DNA of 64,000 nt. Origin: Burkholderiales bacterium. Its GTDB lineage: Bacteria > Pseudomonadota > Gammaproteobacteria > Burkholderiales > Burkholderiaceae_C. Every line of letters starts with the position of its first letter. Position 1 is the stretch's first letter. The position numbers were made by a program, and so were the translations under genes. The notes beneath the pieces are model-generated. The model saw nothing but the letters and a program-made list of their open reading frames with translations, did no database searches and was not told the origin of the DNA. Positions 54,488 through 64,000 of the stretch are shown one piece after another. The stretch lies in assembly GCA_003963115.1 (NCBI GenBank), contig RXJQ01000033.1, forward strand, positions 1-64,000, given 5' to 3'.

Positions 54488-54517
54488 GCGCCCTCCCTCA
54501 ACGGCAGGGAAAAGCGC
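54488..54517 (-). terminator. Weak hairpin in the thrS-infC gap
   Basis: On the minus strand GCGC...TCCCT-loop-AGGGA...GCGC is followed by TTTTT (54487-54483). The interrupted stem suggests a partial terminator that would set thrS and infC apart in expression. Confidence 0.45.
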
Positions 54518-54526
54518 ACTTCCGCC

Positions 54527-56446
<1,920 letters not shown>

Positions 56447-56504
56447 GATGCTCTCTCAGCTTGTTTATGTGCAGGAGCCCGGGCCAGCCATCGGCGCAGG
56501 CAAC

Positions 56505-56531
56505 AAAAAAGCGCGGTGGTCGCCGCGCTTT
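56505..56531 (-). terminator. thrS attenuator terminator
   Basis: On the minus strand AAAGCGCGG (56531-56523), a 6-nt loop and CCGCGCTTT (56516-56508) form a perfect 9-bp stem running into six T. The 5' arm can alternatively pair with CCGCTGCTTT (56566-56557) with a single bulged T, which would be the antiterminator. It lies 43 nt after the leader stop and about 58 nt before thrS. Confidence 0.85.
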
Positions 56532-56574
56532 CTGGTGTGATGGGGTCAGGAATGCGAAAGCAGCGGCCAGCCGA

Positions 56575-56622
56575 CTAGACCTCGGTCGAGGTGAAAGTAG
56601 TGGTCGAAGTTCGCGGTGTCAT
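56575..56622 (-). CDS. thrS leader peptide with seven Thr codons
   Basis: The 15-residue ORF MTPRTSTTTFTSTEV ends at TAG 56575. Thr codons are ACA, ACT, ACC, ACT, ACT, ACC and ACC, with three in a row in the centre. AAAGG lies about 11 nt upstream of the ATG, a little far. Downstream come the alternative antiterminator (8 nt after the stop codon) and the terminator, the exact geometry of amino-acid attenuators. A ribosome stalled on Thr codons leaves the antiterminator arm free; a ribosome at the stop codon covers it. Function is inference from this layout. Confidence 0.85.
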   Translation of the reverse strand: MTPRTSTTTFTSTEV

Positions 56623-56732
56623 AACCGTTGATGCCTTTCCCGATTCTTACCAAAGTCTGCGATGGATAACGCTCGTTGCTCAACAAGCGTGGTGCCAGCA
56701 TTGTAGCCAGCAATCATGAGAACACCATGACA

Positions 56733-57425
56733 TCAGCAGCCAGCAGCCCTTTTGCGCGACTGGACATCCCGAACCCTTGCCGCCAGCACATCCATCTGTG
56801 CCGCGTCGCCGCCGGTGCGCTGCGCCTGGTTCAACGCAGACAGATCGGTAGCCAGATCAGAACAAGTCGCCGCCTTCTGGGCGGCAGCCCGCCTGGCCAC
56901 GTCATCGGTGGAGGATGACGCCACGGCTGCACCTGCCCCTGCGACAGACACCGGCGTTTGCGTGGCACCAGGCACAGCACCCGCTGGCTGGGCTTTGCTC
57001 GCGGCCCTCAACAGCGCCGCAGCATCATTGGCACGCTCCATTTCCTTGACGCAATCTGCCTCAATGGCTTTGCGCACATCCAGCGAGGAGCCTCGCCGGC
57101 CATACACATTGCGCGCAAGATCCGCATCCACCCCCGGCTTGCCCAATTGCTCATCCAAGGTACGCCCCGACTCCCTTTCCCACATCATCTTCTGGGCCGC
57201 AGAGCCTCGCATCTGGCAGGCTGGATCGAGCGACGCGGCAGCCGCAGCCCCCTGCCCCGCGCCCTGCACATTGCGGCCCACGACCTTGCCGTCCACGCCA
57301 TTGCAAGGATGGTCCTGGTAAGTTGAACCACATCGATACAGGTTCTGCGCGCGTGCTGCCGTCAACACGCCACATAGCGACAAGACCGCTGCCAGCCCCC
57401 ACACAGACAGAATTGGCTTTGCCAT
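56733..57425 (-). CDS. DUF4124-like periplasmic protein
   Basis: The start ATG 57425 gives 230 aa with a signal peptide (VWGLAAVLSLCGVLTAARA). The N-terminal module QNLYRCGSTYQDHPCNG resembles DUF4124 (YRCGxxYxDxPC). It continues as a Gln/Ala-rich region, a central RESGRTLDEQLGKPGVDADL and a helical C-terminus ending RDVQSRKRAAGC. Function is unknown. It is on the thrS strand but 286 bp upstream, so it is probably separate. It lies behind the aceA terminator. Confidence 0.75.
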   Translation of the reverse strand: MAKPILSVWGLAAVLSLCGVLTAARAQNLYRCGSTYQDHPCNGVDGKVVGRNVQGAGQGAAAAASLDPACQMRGSAAQKMMWERESGRTLDEQLGKPGVDADLARNVYGRRGSSLDVRKAIEADCVKEMERANDAAALLRAASKAQPAGAVPGATQTPVSVAGAGAAVASSSTDDVARRAAAQKAATCSDLATDLSALNQAQRTGGDAAQMDVLAARVRDVQSRKRAAGC

Positions 57426-57487
57426 ACAAGACCTCCCGAGATGAATATCGCTTGATTCTATGAAGACAATCCGGGAAGCCAAAACGA

Positions 57488-57515
57488 AAAAGCGGCACCC
57501 GAAGGTGCCGCTTTT
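57488..57515 (-). terminator. Intrinsic terminator after aceA
   Basis: AAAAGCGGCACC / GGTGCCGCTTTT, a perfect 12-bp stem with a CGAA (minus: TTCG) tetraloop, followed on the minus strand by T-rich DNA. Confidence 0.93.
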
Positions 57516-57565
57516 GAGCGCTGATTCAGCACACGAGCTCACACAGAACGCGTGAGCCGCGCAGA

Positions 57566-58882
57566 TCAGTGGAATTGCTCTTCTTCGGTCGAGCCGGTCA
57601 GGGCCTTCACGGAAGACGAACCGCCTTGGATCACGGTGGTCACGTCGTCGAAGTAGCCAGCACCCACTTCTTGTTGGTGAGACACGAAGGTGTAACCCTT
57701 GTCGCGGGCGGCGAATTCGGGCTCTTGCACCATGTTGGTGTAGTGCTTCATGCCTTCGCCGCGTGCGTAAGCGTGGGCGAACTGGAAGGTGTTGAACCAG
57801 TTGATGTGGATACCAGCCAGCGTGATGAACTGGTACTTGTAGCCCAGTGCCGACAGGTCTTCCTGGAAGGAAGCGATCTGCTTGTCGTCCAGGTTCTTCT
57901 TCCAGTTGAAGGAAGGCGAGCAGTTGTACGACAGCAGCTTGCCGGGGCACTTGGCGTGCACGGCTTGAGCGAATTCACGGGCGAAGCCGATATCGGGCAC
58001 GCCGGTTTCGCACCACACCAGGTCGGCGTAGGGAGCGTAAGCCACGCCACGGCTGATGGATTGCTCCAGGCCGTTCTTGACGCGGTAGAAACCTTCTTGC
58101 GTGCGCTCGCCGGTCAGGAAGGGCTTGTCGTTGGCGTCATGATCGCTGGTCAGCAGGTTGGCTGCTTCAGCATCGGTACGGGCCAGAACGATGGTGGGCA
58201 CGCCCATCACGTCAGCAGCGAAACGAGCAGCGATCAGCTTCTCGATGGCTTCTTGCGTGGGAACCAGCACCTTGCCGCCCATGTGACCGCACTTCTTCAC
58301 GGCAGCCAGCTGGTCTTCGAAGTGAACGCCAGCAGCACCGGCGGCGATCATGTTCTTCATCAGTTCGAAGGCGTTCAGCACGCCGCCGAAACCGGCCTCA
58401 GCATCAGCGACGATGGGCAGGAAGTAGTCCACGAAGCCTTCGTCGCCGGGGTTGATGCCACGCGACCATTGGATTTCGTCAGCGCGCTTGAAGGTGTTGT
58501 TGATACGACGGACCATCGTGGGGACGGAGTCGTAGGCGTACAGCGACTGGTCGGGGTACATGGTTTCCGACGTGTTGCCGTCAGCGGCGACTTGCCAGCC
58601 CGACAGGTACACGGCTTCCAGACCAGCCTTGGCCTGTTGCATGGCTTGACCGGCGGTGATGGCGCCGAAAGCGTTCACGTAGCCCTTCTTGGCCTCGCCG
58701 TTGACCTTGGCCCACAGCTTCTCGGCACCGTTCTTGGCCAAGGTGTACTCGGGCTGCAGGCTGCCGCGCAGACGCACGACGTCAGCAGCGGAGTAGCCGC
58801 GCTTGACAAGCTTCCAACGGGGGTTTTCGGCCCAGTCTTTTTCCAGGGCGGCGATTTGCTGTTCGCGGGTGAGTTTCGTCAT
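57566..58882 (-). CDS. aceA: Isocitrate lyase
   Basis: This 438-aa enzyme splits isocitrate to succinate and glyoxylate in the glyoxylate shunt. The catalytic Cys loop is [17 protein letters not shown], and metal-binding [30 protein letters not shown] and an ending typical of the short bacterial ICL are present. Malate synthase is not in the window. Use of acetate, fatty acids or stored PHB is implied, and a phasin gene lies 2.5 kb away. A perfect 14-bp palindrome lies 81 bp upstream. Confidence 0.98.
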   Translation of the reverse strand: MTKLTREQQIAALEKDWAENPRWKLVKRGYSAADVVRLRGSLQPEYTLAKNGAEKLWAKVNGEAKKGYVNAFGAITAGQAMQQAKAGLEAVYLSGWQVAADGNTSETMYPDQSLYAYDSVPTMVRRINNTFKRADEIQWSRGINPGDEGFVDYFLPIVADAEAGFGGVLNAFELMKNMIAAGAAGVHFEDQLAAVKKCGHMGGKVLVPTQEAIEKLIAARFAADVMGVPTIVLARTDAEAANLLTSDHDANDKPFLTGERTQEGFYRVKNGLEQSISRGVAYAPYADLVWCETGVPDIGFAREFAQAVHAKCPGKLLSYNCSPSFNWKKNLDDKQIASFQEDLSALGYKYQFITLAGIHINWFNTFQFAHAYARGEGMKHYTNMVQEPEFAARDKGYTFVSHQQEVGAGYFDDVTTVIQGGSSSVKALTGSTEEEQFH

Positions 58883-59208
58883 GACGAGATCTCCGGGGGT
58901 TGGTAGGGAGTACTTGAAAACCCGTAAGTCTAGCTTGCTTCGGGCACTTTGGCAAAGACTTATGTCTTATATAAGACCACACCCTTCATACGCGGGGGCA
59001 GATAGTGTGAACAACTTTGATGTGAAAAGACAACAAGTTCACAAGCCACCTCTTCGTCACCATTTGGGACGACTTGCCGCGAGGGCTAGCCCCGAGTCGA
59101 TTTGTCACTTTTTGCGCGCAAAGTTGGTGCCACATCGTTGGTGCGATACCGTTTTGCGGCGTACAAACACAAACAAGGCCCCTGCCTGCGCGACAAGGAG
59201 AGAACAAC
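58883..59208. other. Divergent control region between aceA and the aminotransferase gene (326 bp)
   Basis: No gene is seen. It holds the 14-bp palindrome GTCTTATATAAGAC (58964-58977) on the aceA side. Nearer the aminotransferase gene an 8-bp direct repeat GTTGGTGC (59123-59130 and 59137-59144) has a 14-bp period. A ribosome site AAGGAGAG precedes ATG 59209. Confidence 0.7.
58964..58977. promoter_or_regulatory. Perfect palindrome upstream of aceA, probable operator
   Basis: GTCTTATATAAGAC is self-complementary over 14 bp in otherwise GC-rich DNA, and GACTTATGTC overlaps it. GntR-type regulators of propionate and organic-acid genes in betaproteobacteria bind palindromes of this look, as I recall. 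The aceA promoter elements cannot be fixed with confidence. Confidence 0.5.
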
Positions 59209-60516
59209 ATGGATCTGAATCTCGACGCCTTCTGGATGCCCTTCACGGCCAACCGGGATTACAAGCAAAACCCCCGCTTGCTATCCAAGGCCAAGGACAT
59301 GCATTACTGGACACCCGAGGGCCGCCAGATCCTGGATGGCACGGCTGGCCTGTGGTGCGTCAATGCGGGCCATGCGCGTCGTCGTATCGTCGAGGCCATC
59401 GCCAAGCAGGCCGCCGAAATGGATTACGCCCCGCCCTTCCAGATGGGCCACCCGCTGGCCTTCCAGTTGGCAGACCGCCTGCTGAAGTATCTGCCTGCCG
59501 GGCTCAATCGCGTGTTCTTCACCAACTCGGGCTCGGAGTCGGTCGATAGTGCCCTGAAGATCGCCCTGGCCTATCACCGTGTGCGTGGTGAAGCTCAGCG
59601 CACCCGCCTGATCGGGCGCGAGCGCGGCTACCACGGCGTCAACTTCGCTGGCACGGCCGTGGGCGGCATGGGGCCCAATCGCAAGATGTTCGGCAGCAGC
59701 GTCTCCGGCGTGGACCACCTGCGCCACACGCATGACCTCGCCCGCAACGCTTTCAGCAAGGGCCAGCCTGAGCATGGCTTTGAGCTGGCCGACGACTTGG
59801 AGCGCCTGGTCACCCTGCACGATGCCTCGACCATCGCGGCCGTGATCGTCGAGCCCATGGCCGGCTCCACCGGCGTGCTGCTGCCACCCAAGGGCTATTT
59901 GCAGCGCCTGCGCGACATCTGCGACAAGCACGGCATCTTGCTGATCTTCGACGAAGTCATCACGGGCTTTGGCCGGCTGGGCTCACCCTTTGCCGCCCAG
60001 CACTATGGCGTCACGCCCGACATGATCACGGCCGCCAAGGGCATCACCAACGGCACCATCCCCATGGGCACGGTGTTCGTCAAGCAAAGCATCCATGACG
60101 CCTTCATGCAAGGCGGGCCCGGCATCGAGCTGCCGCACGGCTACACCTACTCGGGCCACCCGATGGCCTGTGCCGCCGCCCTCGCCACGCTGGACACCTA
60201 CGATGAAGAAGGCCTGCTGACCCGCGCCAGCGACATGCACGCCAAGATGGAATCCGCCATGCACAGCCTCAAGGGCCTGCCCAACGTGGTGGATATCCGC
60301 AACACGGGTCTGGTGGGGGCGATCGAGTTCGCACCTCGCCCTGGCGCCGCACCGGGCCGACGCGCCTTTGAGGTCTTCCTGGGCTGCTGGGATGAAGGCG
60401 TGCTGGTGCGCGCCGCCGGCGACAACATCGCCATCTCGCCGCCGCTGATCGTCAACGACAGCCAGATCGACCAGATCGCCACAACCTTGGCCAAGGTCAT
60501 CCAGCGCGTGGCCTGA
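59209..60516 (+). CDS. Omega-amino acid--pyruvate aminotransferase (class III)
   Basis: The start ATG 59209 has AAGGAGAG upstream; 435 aa. It is a PLP enzyme with PMAGSTGVLLPPKGYLQRLRD, IFDEVITGFGRLG and the PLP-binding Lys in ITAAKGITNGTIPMG. The N-terminal FWMPFTANRDYKQNPRL and ERGYHGVNFAGTAVGG are characteristic of beta-alanine/omega-amino acid:pyruvate transaminases. It interconverts omega-amines such as beta-alanine with pyruvate-derived alanine. It is divergent from aceA and terminated by a hairpin shared with the convergent ppa gene. Confidence 0.92.
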   Translation: MDLNLDAFWMPFTANRDYKQNPRLLSKAKDMHYWTPEGRQILDGTAGLWCVNAGHARRRIVEAIAKQAAEMDYAPPFQMGHPLAFQLADRLLKYLPAGLNRVFFTNSGSESVDSALKIALAYHRVRGEAQRTRLIGRERGYHGVNFAGTAVGGMGPNRKMFGSSVSGVDHLRHTHDLARNAFSKGQPEHGFELADDLERLVTLHDASTIAAVIVEPMAGSTGVLLPPKGYLQRLRDICDKHGILLIFDEVITGFGRLGSPFAAQHYGVTPDMITAAKGITNGTIPMGTVFVKQSIHDAFMQGGPGIELPHGYTYSGHPMACAAALATLDTYDEEGLLTRASDMHAKMESAMHSLKGLPNVVDIRNTGLVGAIEFAPRPGAAPGRRAFEVFLGCWDEGVLVRAAGDNIAISPPLIVNDSQIDQIATTLAKVIQRVA

Positions 60517-60535
60517 GTTCGTCGCGCTCAAAAAG

Positions 60536-60569
60536 AAAAGCCGCCGAGGCACATGGCCCGGCGGCTTTT
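60536..60569. terminator. Bidirectional terminator between the aminotransferase gene and ppa
   Basis: AAAAGCCGCC (60536-60545) pairs with GGCGGCTTTT (60560-60569) around a 14-nt loop, with T-runs in both directions. Confidence 0.9.
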
Positions 60570-60588
60570 TCACTGCATCAGTCCAGGA

Positions 60589-61122
60589 TCAGTGCTGCTT
60601 GGCAAACGCTTCCAGACCGCCCTTGACCTCGGCCTTGGCGGCATCGATGCCATCCCAGCCCACAACCTTCACCCACTTGCCGGGCTCCAGGTCCTTGTAG
60701 TGCTCGAAGAAGTGCTTGATCTGCTGCACCAACAGCTCGGGCAGGTCTTCCAGCTTCTGGATGCCCTTGTACATGGCGCAGATCTTCTCTGTCGGCACGG
60801 CCACCAGCTTGGAGTCGCCGCCGGCCTCGTCTTCCATCTTCAGGATACCCAGCGGGCGGCAGGGAATGACCACGCCAGGCAGCAGGGGGAACGGCGTCAC
60901 GACCAGCACGTCGACCGGGTCGCCATCGGGCGCAATGGTCTGGGGCACGTAGCCGTAGTTGCAGGGATAGTGCATGGACGTGCCCATGAACCGGTCCACG
61001 AAGACGGCGCCGGTCTCGTGATCGATCTCGTACTTGATCGGATCGGCGTTGGCGGGGATTTCGATGATGACGTTGAAGACGTCGGGCGCCTTGGCGCCAG
61101 CGGGAACATTGAGCAGGCTCAT
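60589..61122 (-). CDS. ppa: Inorganic pyrophosphatase
   Basis: The start ATG 61122 gives [32 protein letters not shown] (177 aa), matching family I pyrophosphatases. The metal site is [17 protein letters not shown] and the Lys/Tyr residues for phosphate binding are present. The enzyme pulls biosynthetic reactions by hydrolysing pyrophosphate. It is a single gene. Confidence 0.97.
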   Translation of the reverse strand: MSLLNVPAGAKAPDVFNVIIEIPANADPIKYEIDHETGAVFVDRFMGTSMHYPCNYGYVPQTIAPDGDPVDVLVVTPFPLLPGVVIPCRPLGILKMEDEAGGDSKLVAVPTEKICAMYKGIQKLEDLPELLVQQIKHFFEHYKDLEPGKWVKVVGWDGIDAAKAEVKGGLEAFAKQH

Positions 61123-61269
61123 GATGGTTTGATCACAAGGGATTGGTAATTCGGGCGAGCGCAAGTGTAGGCGATGCCAGCCCTCCAGCGAAAACCCAGA
61201 CCCTGTGCCGCCTTATTGTCAATTTTTTGACACTCAAACCACACTTTTGCTGCACCGCACAAAAACCAC

Positions 61270-61297
61270 TTGCAAAGTCTTCACGGATGCCTATACT
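61270..61297 (+). promoter_or_regulatory. Sigma-70 promoter of the phasin gene
   Basis: TTGCAA (61270-61275), a 16-bp spacer and TATACT (61292-61297). It predicts a 5' UTR of about 78 nt. Confidence 0.7.
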
Positions 61298-61305
61298 AAG
61301 CATCA

Positions 61306-61320
61306 TGTTGCAGCGCAACA
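61306..61320. promoter_or_regulatory. TGTTGC-N3-GCAACA operator-like palindrome before the phasin gene
   Basis: TGTTGCAGCGCAACA overlaps the expected transcription start. A second TGC/GCA-rich motif, TTGCTGCACCGCA, lies just upstream of the promoter (about 61252-61264). The PHB-sensing repressor PhaR binds TGC/GCA-type sites before phasin genes, so PhaR control is likely but unproven. Confidence 0.5.
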
Positions 61321-61381
61321 AAGGTTCAAGGAACCAGCAAACGCGGCAACGTCATCCATCAACATCTACGGAGATCCTGTC

Positions 61382-61939
61382 ATGCTGACCGCTGAACAAC
61401 TGCTGGCCACCCAGAAAGCCAACATCGCCACCCTGTTCGACCTGGGCCAGAAGGCCTTCGAAGGTGTCGAGAAGGTTCTGGAACTGAACCTGCAAGTTGC
61501 CAAGACCACGCTGGACGAGGCTGCTGAGCACACCAAGGCTGTGTTGGCCGTGAAGGACGCTCAAGAACTGCTGGCTCTGCAAGCAAGCTTGCTGCAACCC
61601 TCCGCCGAAAAGGCTGCAGCCTACAGCCGCCATCTGTACGACATCGCCTCGACCACCAGCTCCGAAGTGAGCAAGCTGGCCGAAGCCCAGATCGCCGAAG
61701 CCCAGAAGAAGTTCGTGTCCGTGGTGGACAACGCCGTGAAGAACGCACCTGCCGGCACTGAAAACGCCGTGGTGCTGGTCAAGTCGGCCGTCGCCGCTGC
61801 CAACAACGCTTTCGACACCGTTCAAAAGGCTGCCAAGCAGGCCGCTGACGTCGCTGAAGCCAACTTCCAGGCCATCACCAACACGGCTGTGAAGGCCACC
61901 CAGGCTGCCGCTTCGACCAAGTCCCGCAAGGCTGCTTGA
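61382..61939 (+). CDS. phaP: Phasin family protein (PHB granule-associated)
   Basis: The start ATG 61382 follows GGAG; 185 aa. It is almost wholly helical and Ala/Lys/Glu-rich with phasin signatures: LLATQKANIATLFDLGQKAFEGVEKVLELNLQVAK, then YSRHLYDIASTTSSEVSKLAEAQIAEAQKKF, and a basic Ala-rich C-terminus. Phasins coat polyhydroxybutyrate granules and control their number. It has its own promoter and TGC/GCA motifs typical for PhaR-type control. The encoded organism should store PHB. Confidence 0.92.
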   Translation: MLTAEQLLATQKANIATLFDLGQKAFEGVEKVLELNLQVAKTTLDEAAEHTKAVLAVKDAQELLALQASLLQPSAEKAAAYSRHLYDIASTTSSEVSKLAEAQIAEAQKKFVSVVDNAVKNAPAGTENAVVLVKSAVAAANNAFDTVQKAAKQAADVAEANFQAITNTAVKATQAAASTKSRKAA

Positions 61940-62040
61940 GAACAGGTTACTGGGGGGGCCGTTCAAGACGGATTACAAAACTTTGCAGGTTTGTGAGCCC
62001 GGTCAGCTTGAACTTTGGCCCCTCAAACAAATCTGAGAGA

Positions 62041-62147
62041 TGCCGCTCTGGACAAGCGGCACTCCCTGAAAGGTTGTCTCCTCGGTACCTCCTGAACCTT
62101 TTCTAAGGTACCTTCAAGCCCGGTGGTTCGCCATCGGGCTTTTTTTC
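62041..62147 (+). terminator. Hairpins and intrinsic terminator after the phasin gene
   Basis: A TGCCGCT/AGCGGCA hairpin lies at 62041-62061. The terminator proper is AAGCCCGGTGG-TTCG-CCATCGGGCTT (62116-62140) followed by seven T. The first hairpin may protect the 3' end of an abundant mRNA. Confidence 0.85.
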
Positions 62148-62203
62148 TGTCCAAGTTGCCCCATCTCGGGTTGGTGCATCCTGCGTGTTCTTATGATGGC
62201 AGC

Positions 62204-62941
62204 ATGATCCCCTGGCTGGAACCCGACACCCCCTTCCCGGACACAAGGTCCGCATTGGGCCCGGACACCGACGCGCCAGGCCTGCTGGCTGCGGGGGGCG
62301 ATCTCTCTGCGCAGCGTTTGGAAGCCGCATACAGGCACGGCATCTTCCCGTGGTTCAGCCAAGGCCAGCCCGTGCTGTGGTGGAGTACTGACCCGCGCAT
62401 GGTCCTGCCCGTGGCCGAGTTCAAGGTCCACCGCTCCTTTCGCAAAAGCCTGGCCAGATTCAGGCGCACACCGGGCTGTGAAGTCCGCGTTGACACCGCG
62501 TTCGATCAGGTGATGAAGGCCTGCGCCACCACACCTCGCGATGGCCAGAACGGCACCTGGATCGTGCCCGACATGCGGCAGGTCTATGGGCAATGGCACA
62601 AGCTGGGCCGCGTGCATTCGTTCGAAACCTGGATCGATGATCAATTGGTGGGCGGCCTCTATGGCGTCAACATCGGGCGCATGTTCTACGGAGAGTCGAT
62701 GTTCGCCTGGCGCACCGATGCATCCAAGATCGCCCTGGCCGCGCTGGTGTGCTTCAGCAAGGCCAATGGCATCGCGCTGATCGACTGCCAGCAGCAGACC
62801 AGCCACCTCGCCTCGCTGGGTGCGCGTCCGATTTCACGGGCTGATTTCGAGGCCCACCTGCAAGGGGTGGTCGATCAAAGTCCGCCGTCCGTTTGGGCCT
62901 ATGATGAGGCCCTCTGGTCTCAAATCGAGCACAGCGCCTGA
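62204..62941 (+). CDS. aat: Leucyl/phenylalanyl-tRNA--protein transferase
   Basis: The start ATG 62204 gives [18 protein letters not shown] (245 aa). The family motif [43 protein letters not shown] is unmistakable. The enzyme adds Leu or Phe to N-terminal Arg/Lys and so creates N-degrons for ClpS/ClpAP. bpt follows after 7 bp, giving a complete bacterial N-degron tagging unit. Confidence 0.97.
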   Translation: MIPWLEPDTPFPDTRSALGPDTDAPGLLAAGGDLSAQRLEAAYRHGIFPWFSQGQPVLWWSTDPRMVLPVAEFKVHRSFRKSLARFRRTPGCEVRVDTAFDQVMKACATTPRDGQNGTWIVPDMRQVYGQWHKLGRVHSFETWIDDQLVGGLYGVNIGRMFYGESMFAWRTDASKIALAALVCFSKANGIALIDCQQQTSHLASLGARPISRADFEAHLQGVVDQSPPSVWAYDEALWSQIEHSA

Positions 62942-62948
62942 CACTCAC

Positions 62949-63704
62949 GTGACGCACCTCAAAGATCTTCCGCTGGCGTCCTTGCAGTTCTATGCAACGG
63001 CCCCCTACCCGTGCAGCTACCTTGACAACAAGGCCGCTCGCTCGCAGGTGGCCACGCCCAGCCACATGATCAATGCGGATGTGTACTCGGGCCTGGTCAG
63101 CAATGGCTTTCGCCGCAGCGGCATGTTCACCTACCGGCCTTATTGCGATGGCTGCCGCGCCTGCGTGCCACTGCGCATCCCGGTCGAGCGCTATCACCCC
63201 AACCGCAGTCAGAAACGCGCCTGGAAGGCGCACCAGGGCCTCGAAGCCCGCGTGCTGAGGCTGTGCTTCACGCCCGAGCACTACCAGCTTTATCTGCGCT
63301 ACCAGGCTGGCCGGCACAAAGGTGGCGGCATGGACCATGACTCGGTCGACCAGTACACGCAGTTCCTGTTGCAAAGCCGCGTGAACTCACGGCTGGTGGA
63401 GTTCCGTGAACCAGCTCTGCCAGGCCAGGCCCAGGGTAGCTTGAAGATGGTATCGATCCTGGACATCCTCAACGATGGGCTGTCGGCGGTCTACACCTTC
63501 TATGAGCCCGAAGAGCAGGCCAGCTACGGCACCTACAACGTCATGTGGCAGATCCAGCAGGCCCACGATCTGGGGCTGTCCTACCTGTACCTGGGTTACT
63601 GGATCGCCGAGAGCCAGAAGATGGCCTACAAGGCGCAGTTCCTGCCTCATCAGGTGCTGATGAACGGGCAGTGGCGCGAGCGCGCCAGCTACCCCGAAAC
63701 CTGA
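62949..63704 (+). CDS. bpt: Aspartate/glutamate leucyltransferase
   Basis: GTG 62949 is the start ([25 protein letters not shown]); 251 aa. Motifs: [39 protein letters not shown], and a late [27 protein letters not shown]. It transfers Leu to N-terminal Asp/Glu, extending the Leu N-degron rule. It is co-transcribed with aat. Confidence 0.95.
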   Translation: MTHLKDLPLASLQFYATAPYPCSYLDNKAARSQVATPSHMINADVYSGLVSNGFRRSGMFTYRPYCDGCRACVPLRIPVERYHPNRSQKRAWKAHQGLEARVLRLCFTPEHYQLYLRYQAGRHKGGGMDHDSVDQYTQFLLQSRVNSRLVEFREPALPGQAQGSLKMVSILDILNDGLSAVYTFYEPEEQASYGTYNVMWQIQQAHDLGLSYLYLGYWIAESQKMAYKAQFLPHQVLMNGQWRERASYPET

Positions 63705-63736
63705 AACGCCCGGCCTGCTGATCCTGGGCTCGCTGA

Positions 63737-64000
63737 TCAGGGCATCAGGTTCACCTGTCCATTGATCGTCACCGAGAGCACGCCCTTGCCCGGCTCAACC
63801 GGCAGAGGTGCGTCCGCAGCTTCGGCGCGCATGGCCATGGCCTTGGCGAGATAAGGGCGAGGCTCGAAGCCAGGGTCGGTCGATGACACCGAGATGTCGC
63901 CCAGGGTGTAGCCCTTCATGCCGAAGTCGGCCGCGATCTGCGAGGCACGTGTCTTGAAGCGTGCGATGGCATCGCTGGTCAAGGCGGACTCATAGCGCTC
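63737..64000 (-). CDS. SIMPL-domain (DUF541, YggE-like) protein, C-terminal part
   Basis: The frame is open to the window edge; only the last about 87 residues are visible, including ERYESALTSDAIARFKTRAS, MKGYTLGDISVSSTD and an ending VSVTINGQVNLMP-like (VLSVTINGQVNLMP). SIMPL/YggE proteins are periplasmic or outer-membrane-associated and linked to stress responses; the mechanism is unclear. Confidence 0.8.
   Translation of the reverse strand, partial: ERYESALTSDAIARFKTRASQIAADFGMKGYTLGDISVSSTDPGFEPRPYLAKAMAMRAEAADAPLPVEPGKGVLSVTINGQVNLMP

Overview
The window is GC-rich chromosomal DNA from a betaproteobacterium, most likely a Burkholderiales member near Comamonadaceae or the Leptothrix/Rubrivivax/Aquabacterium group. 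The evidence is gene order and content: thrS-infC-rpmI-rplT-pheS-pheT-ihfA-merR-tRNA-Pro, glnA-X-ntrB-ntrC, pssA-psd beside leuA, a short H-NS-type protein, a PHB phasin, and a chalcone-isomerase-like periplasmic protein. Nearly every base is in a housekeeping or envelope gene. There is no prophage, CRISPR array or rRNA. The only transposon material is one decayed IS1595-type remnant near the left end.

Layout. 1-2.6 kb: the 3' end of a DUF11-repeat surface protein, a broken beta-propeller gene and the IS remnant. 2.6-7 kb: an RND efflux pump (permease plus lipoprotein adaptor) behind an 18-bp operator-like palindrome. 7-11.3 kb: a squalene-synthase-fold protein that has lost its aspartates, a TIGR03790 protein, an IclR regulator and a PBP7-type endopeptidase. 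11.4-17 kb (minus strand): HDAC-like deacetylase, MscS channel, psd, pssA, then leuA behind a leucine-codon attenuator. 17-22.4 kb: MoxR-DUF58-TgpA-like transglutaminase-MltB operon. 22.7-25.9 kb: H-NS-like protein and a double M16 protease. 26-33.2 kb: HlyD/RbbA/YhhJ-type exporter with an FtsH-type protease as fourth gene and a permease fragment behind it. 33.2-39.2 kb: SlyB-like lipoprotein, then ntrC-ntrB-X-glnA with a sigma-54-like promoter and NtrC-like sites. 39.2-45.4 kb: molybdopterin-binding/CinA-N protein, EI24 and AIM24 proteins, a GGDEF protein, a BaiN-type flavoprotein, a 283-bp palindromic element and ubiE. 45.4-57.4 kb: small regulators and the translation cluster from tRNA-Pro back to thrS. 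57.5-64 kb: isocitrate lyase, omega-amino-acid aminotransferase, pyrophosphatase, phasin, the N-degron transferases aat and bpt, and part of a SIMPL-domain gene.

The most interesting signals are regulatory. Upstream of thrS is a 15-residue leader ORF with seven threonine codons (MTPRTSTTTFTSTEV), followed by a terminator and a well-placed alternative antiterminator. This is a complete ribosome-mediated attenuator for threonyl-tRNA synthetase, of a kind I do not know to be described. leuA has a parallel device, a leader with five consecutive Leu codons, three of them CTA. pheS has a strong terminator 12 nt before its start codon but no Phe-rich leader, and an alcohol dehydrogenase gene sits between pheS and pheT.

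Protein oddities: a phosphatidylserine decarboxylase with Ala instead of the pyruvoyl-forming Ser, a diguanylate cyclase with Asn at a metal-binding Asp, and the protease-bearing ABC exporter. All functions are inferred from sequence patterns and gene order; no database search was possible.
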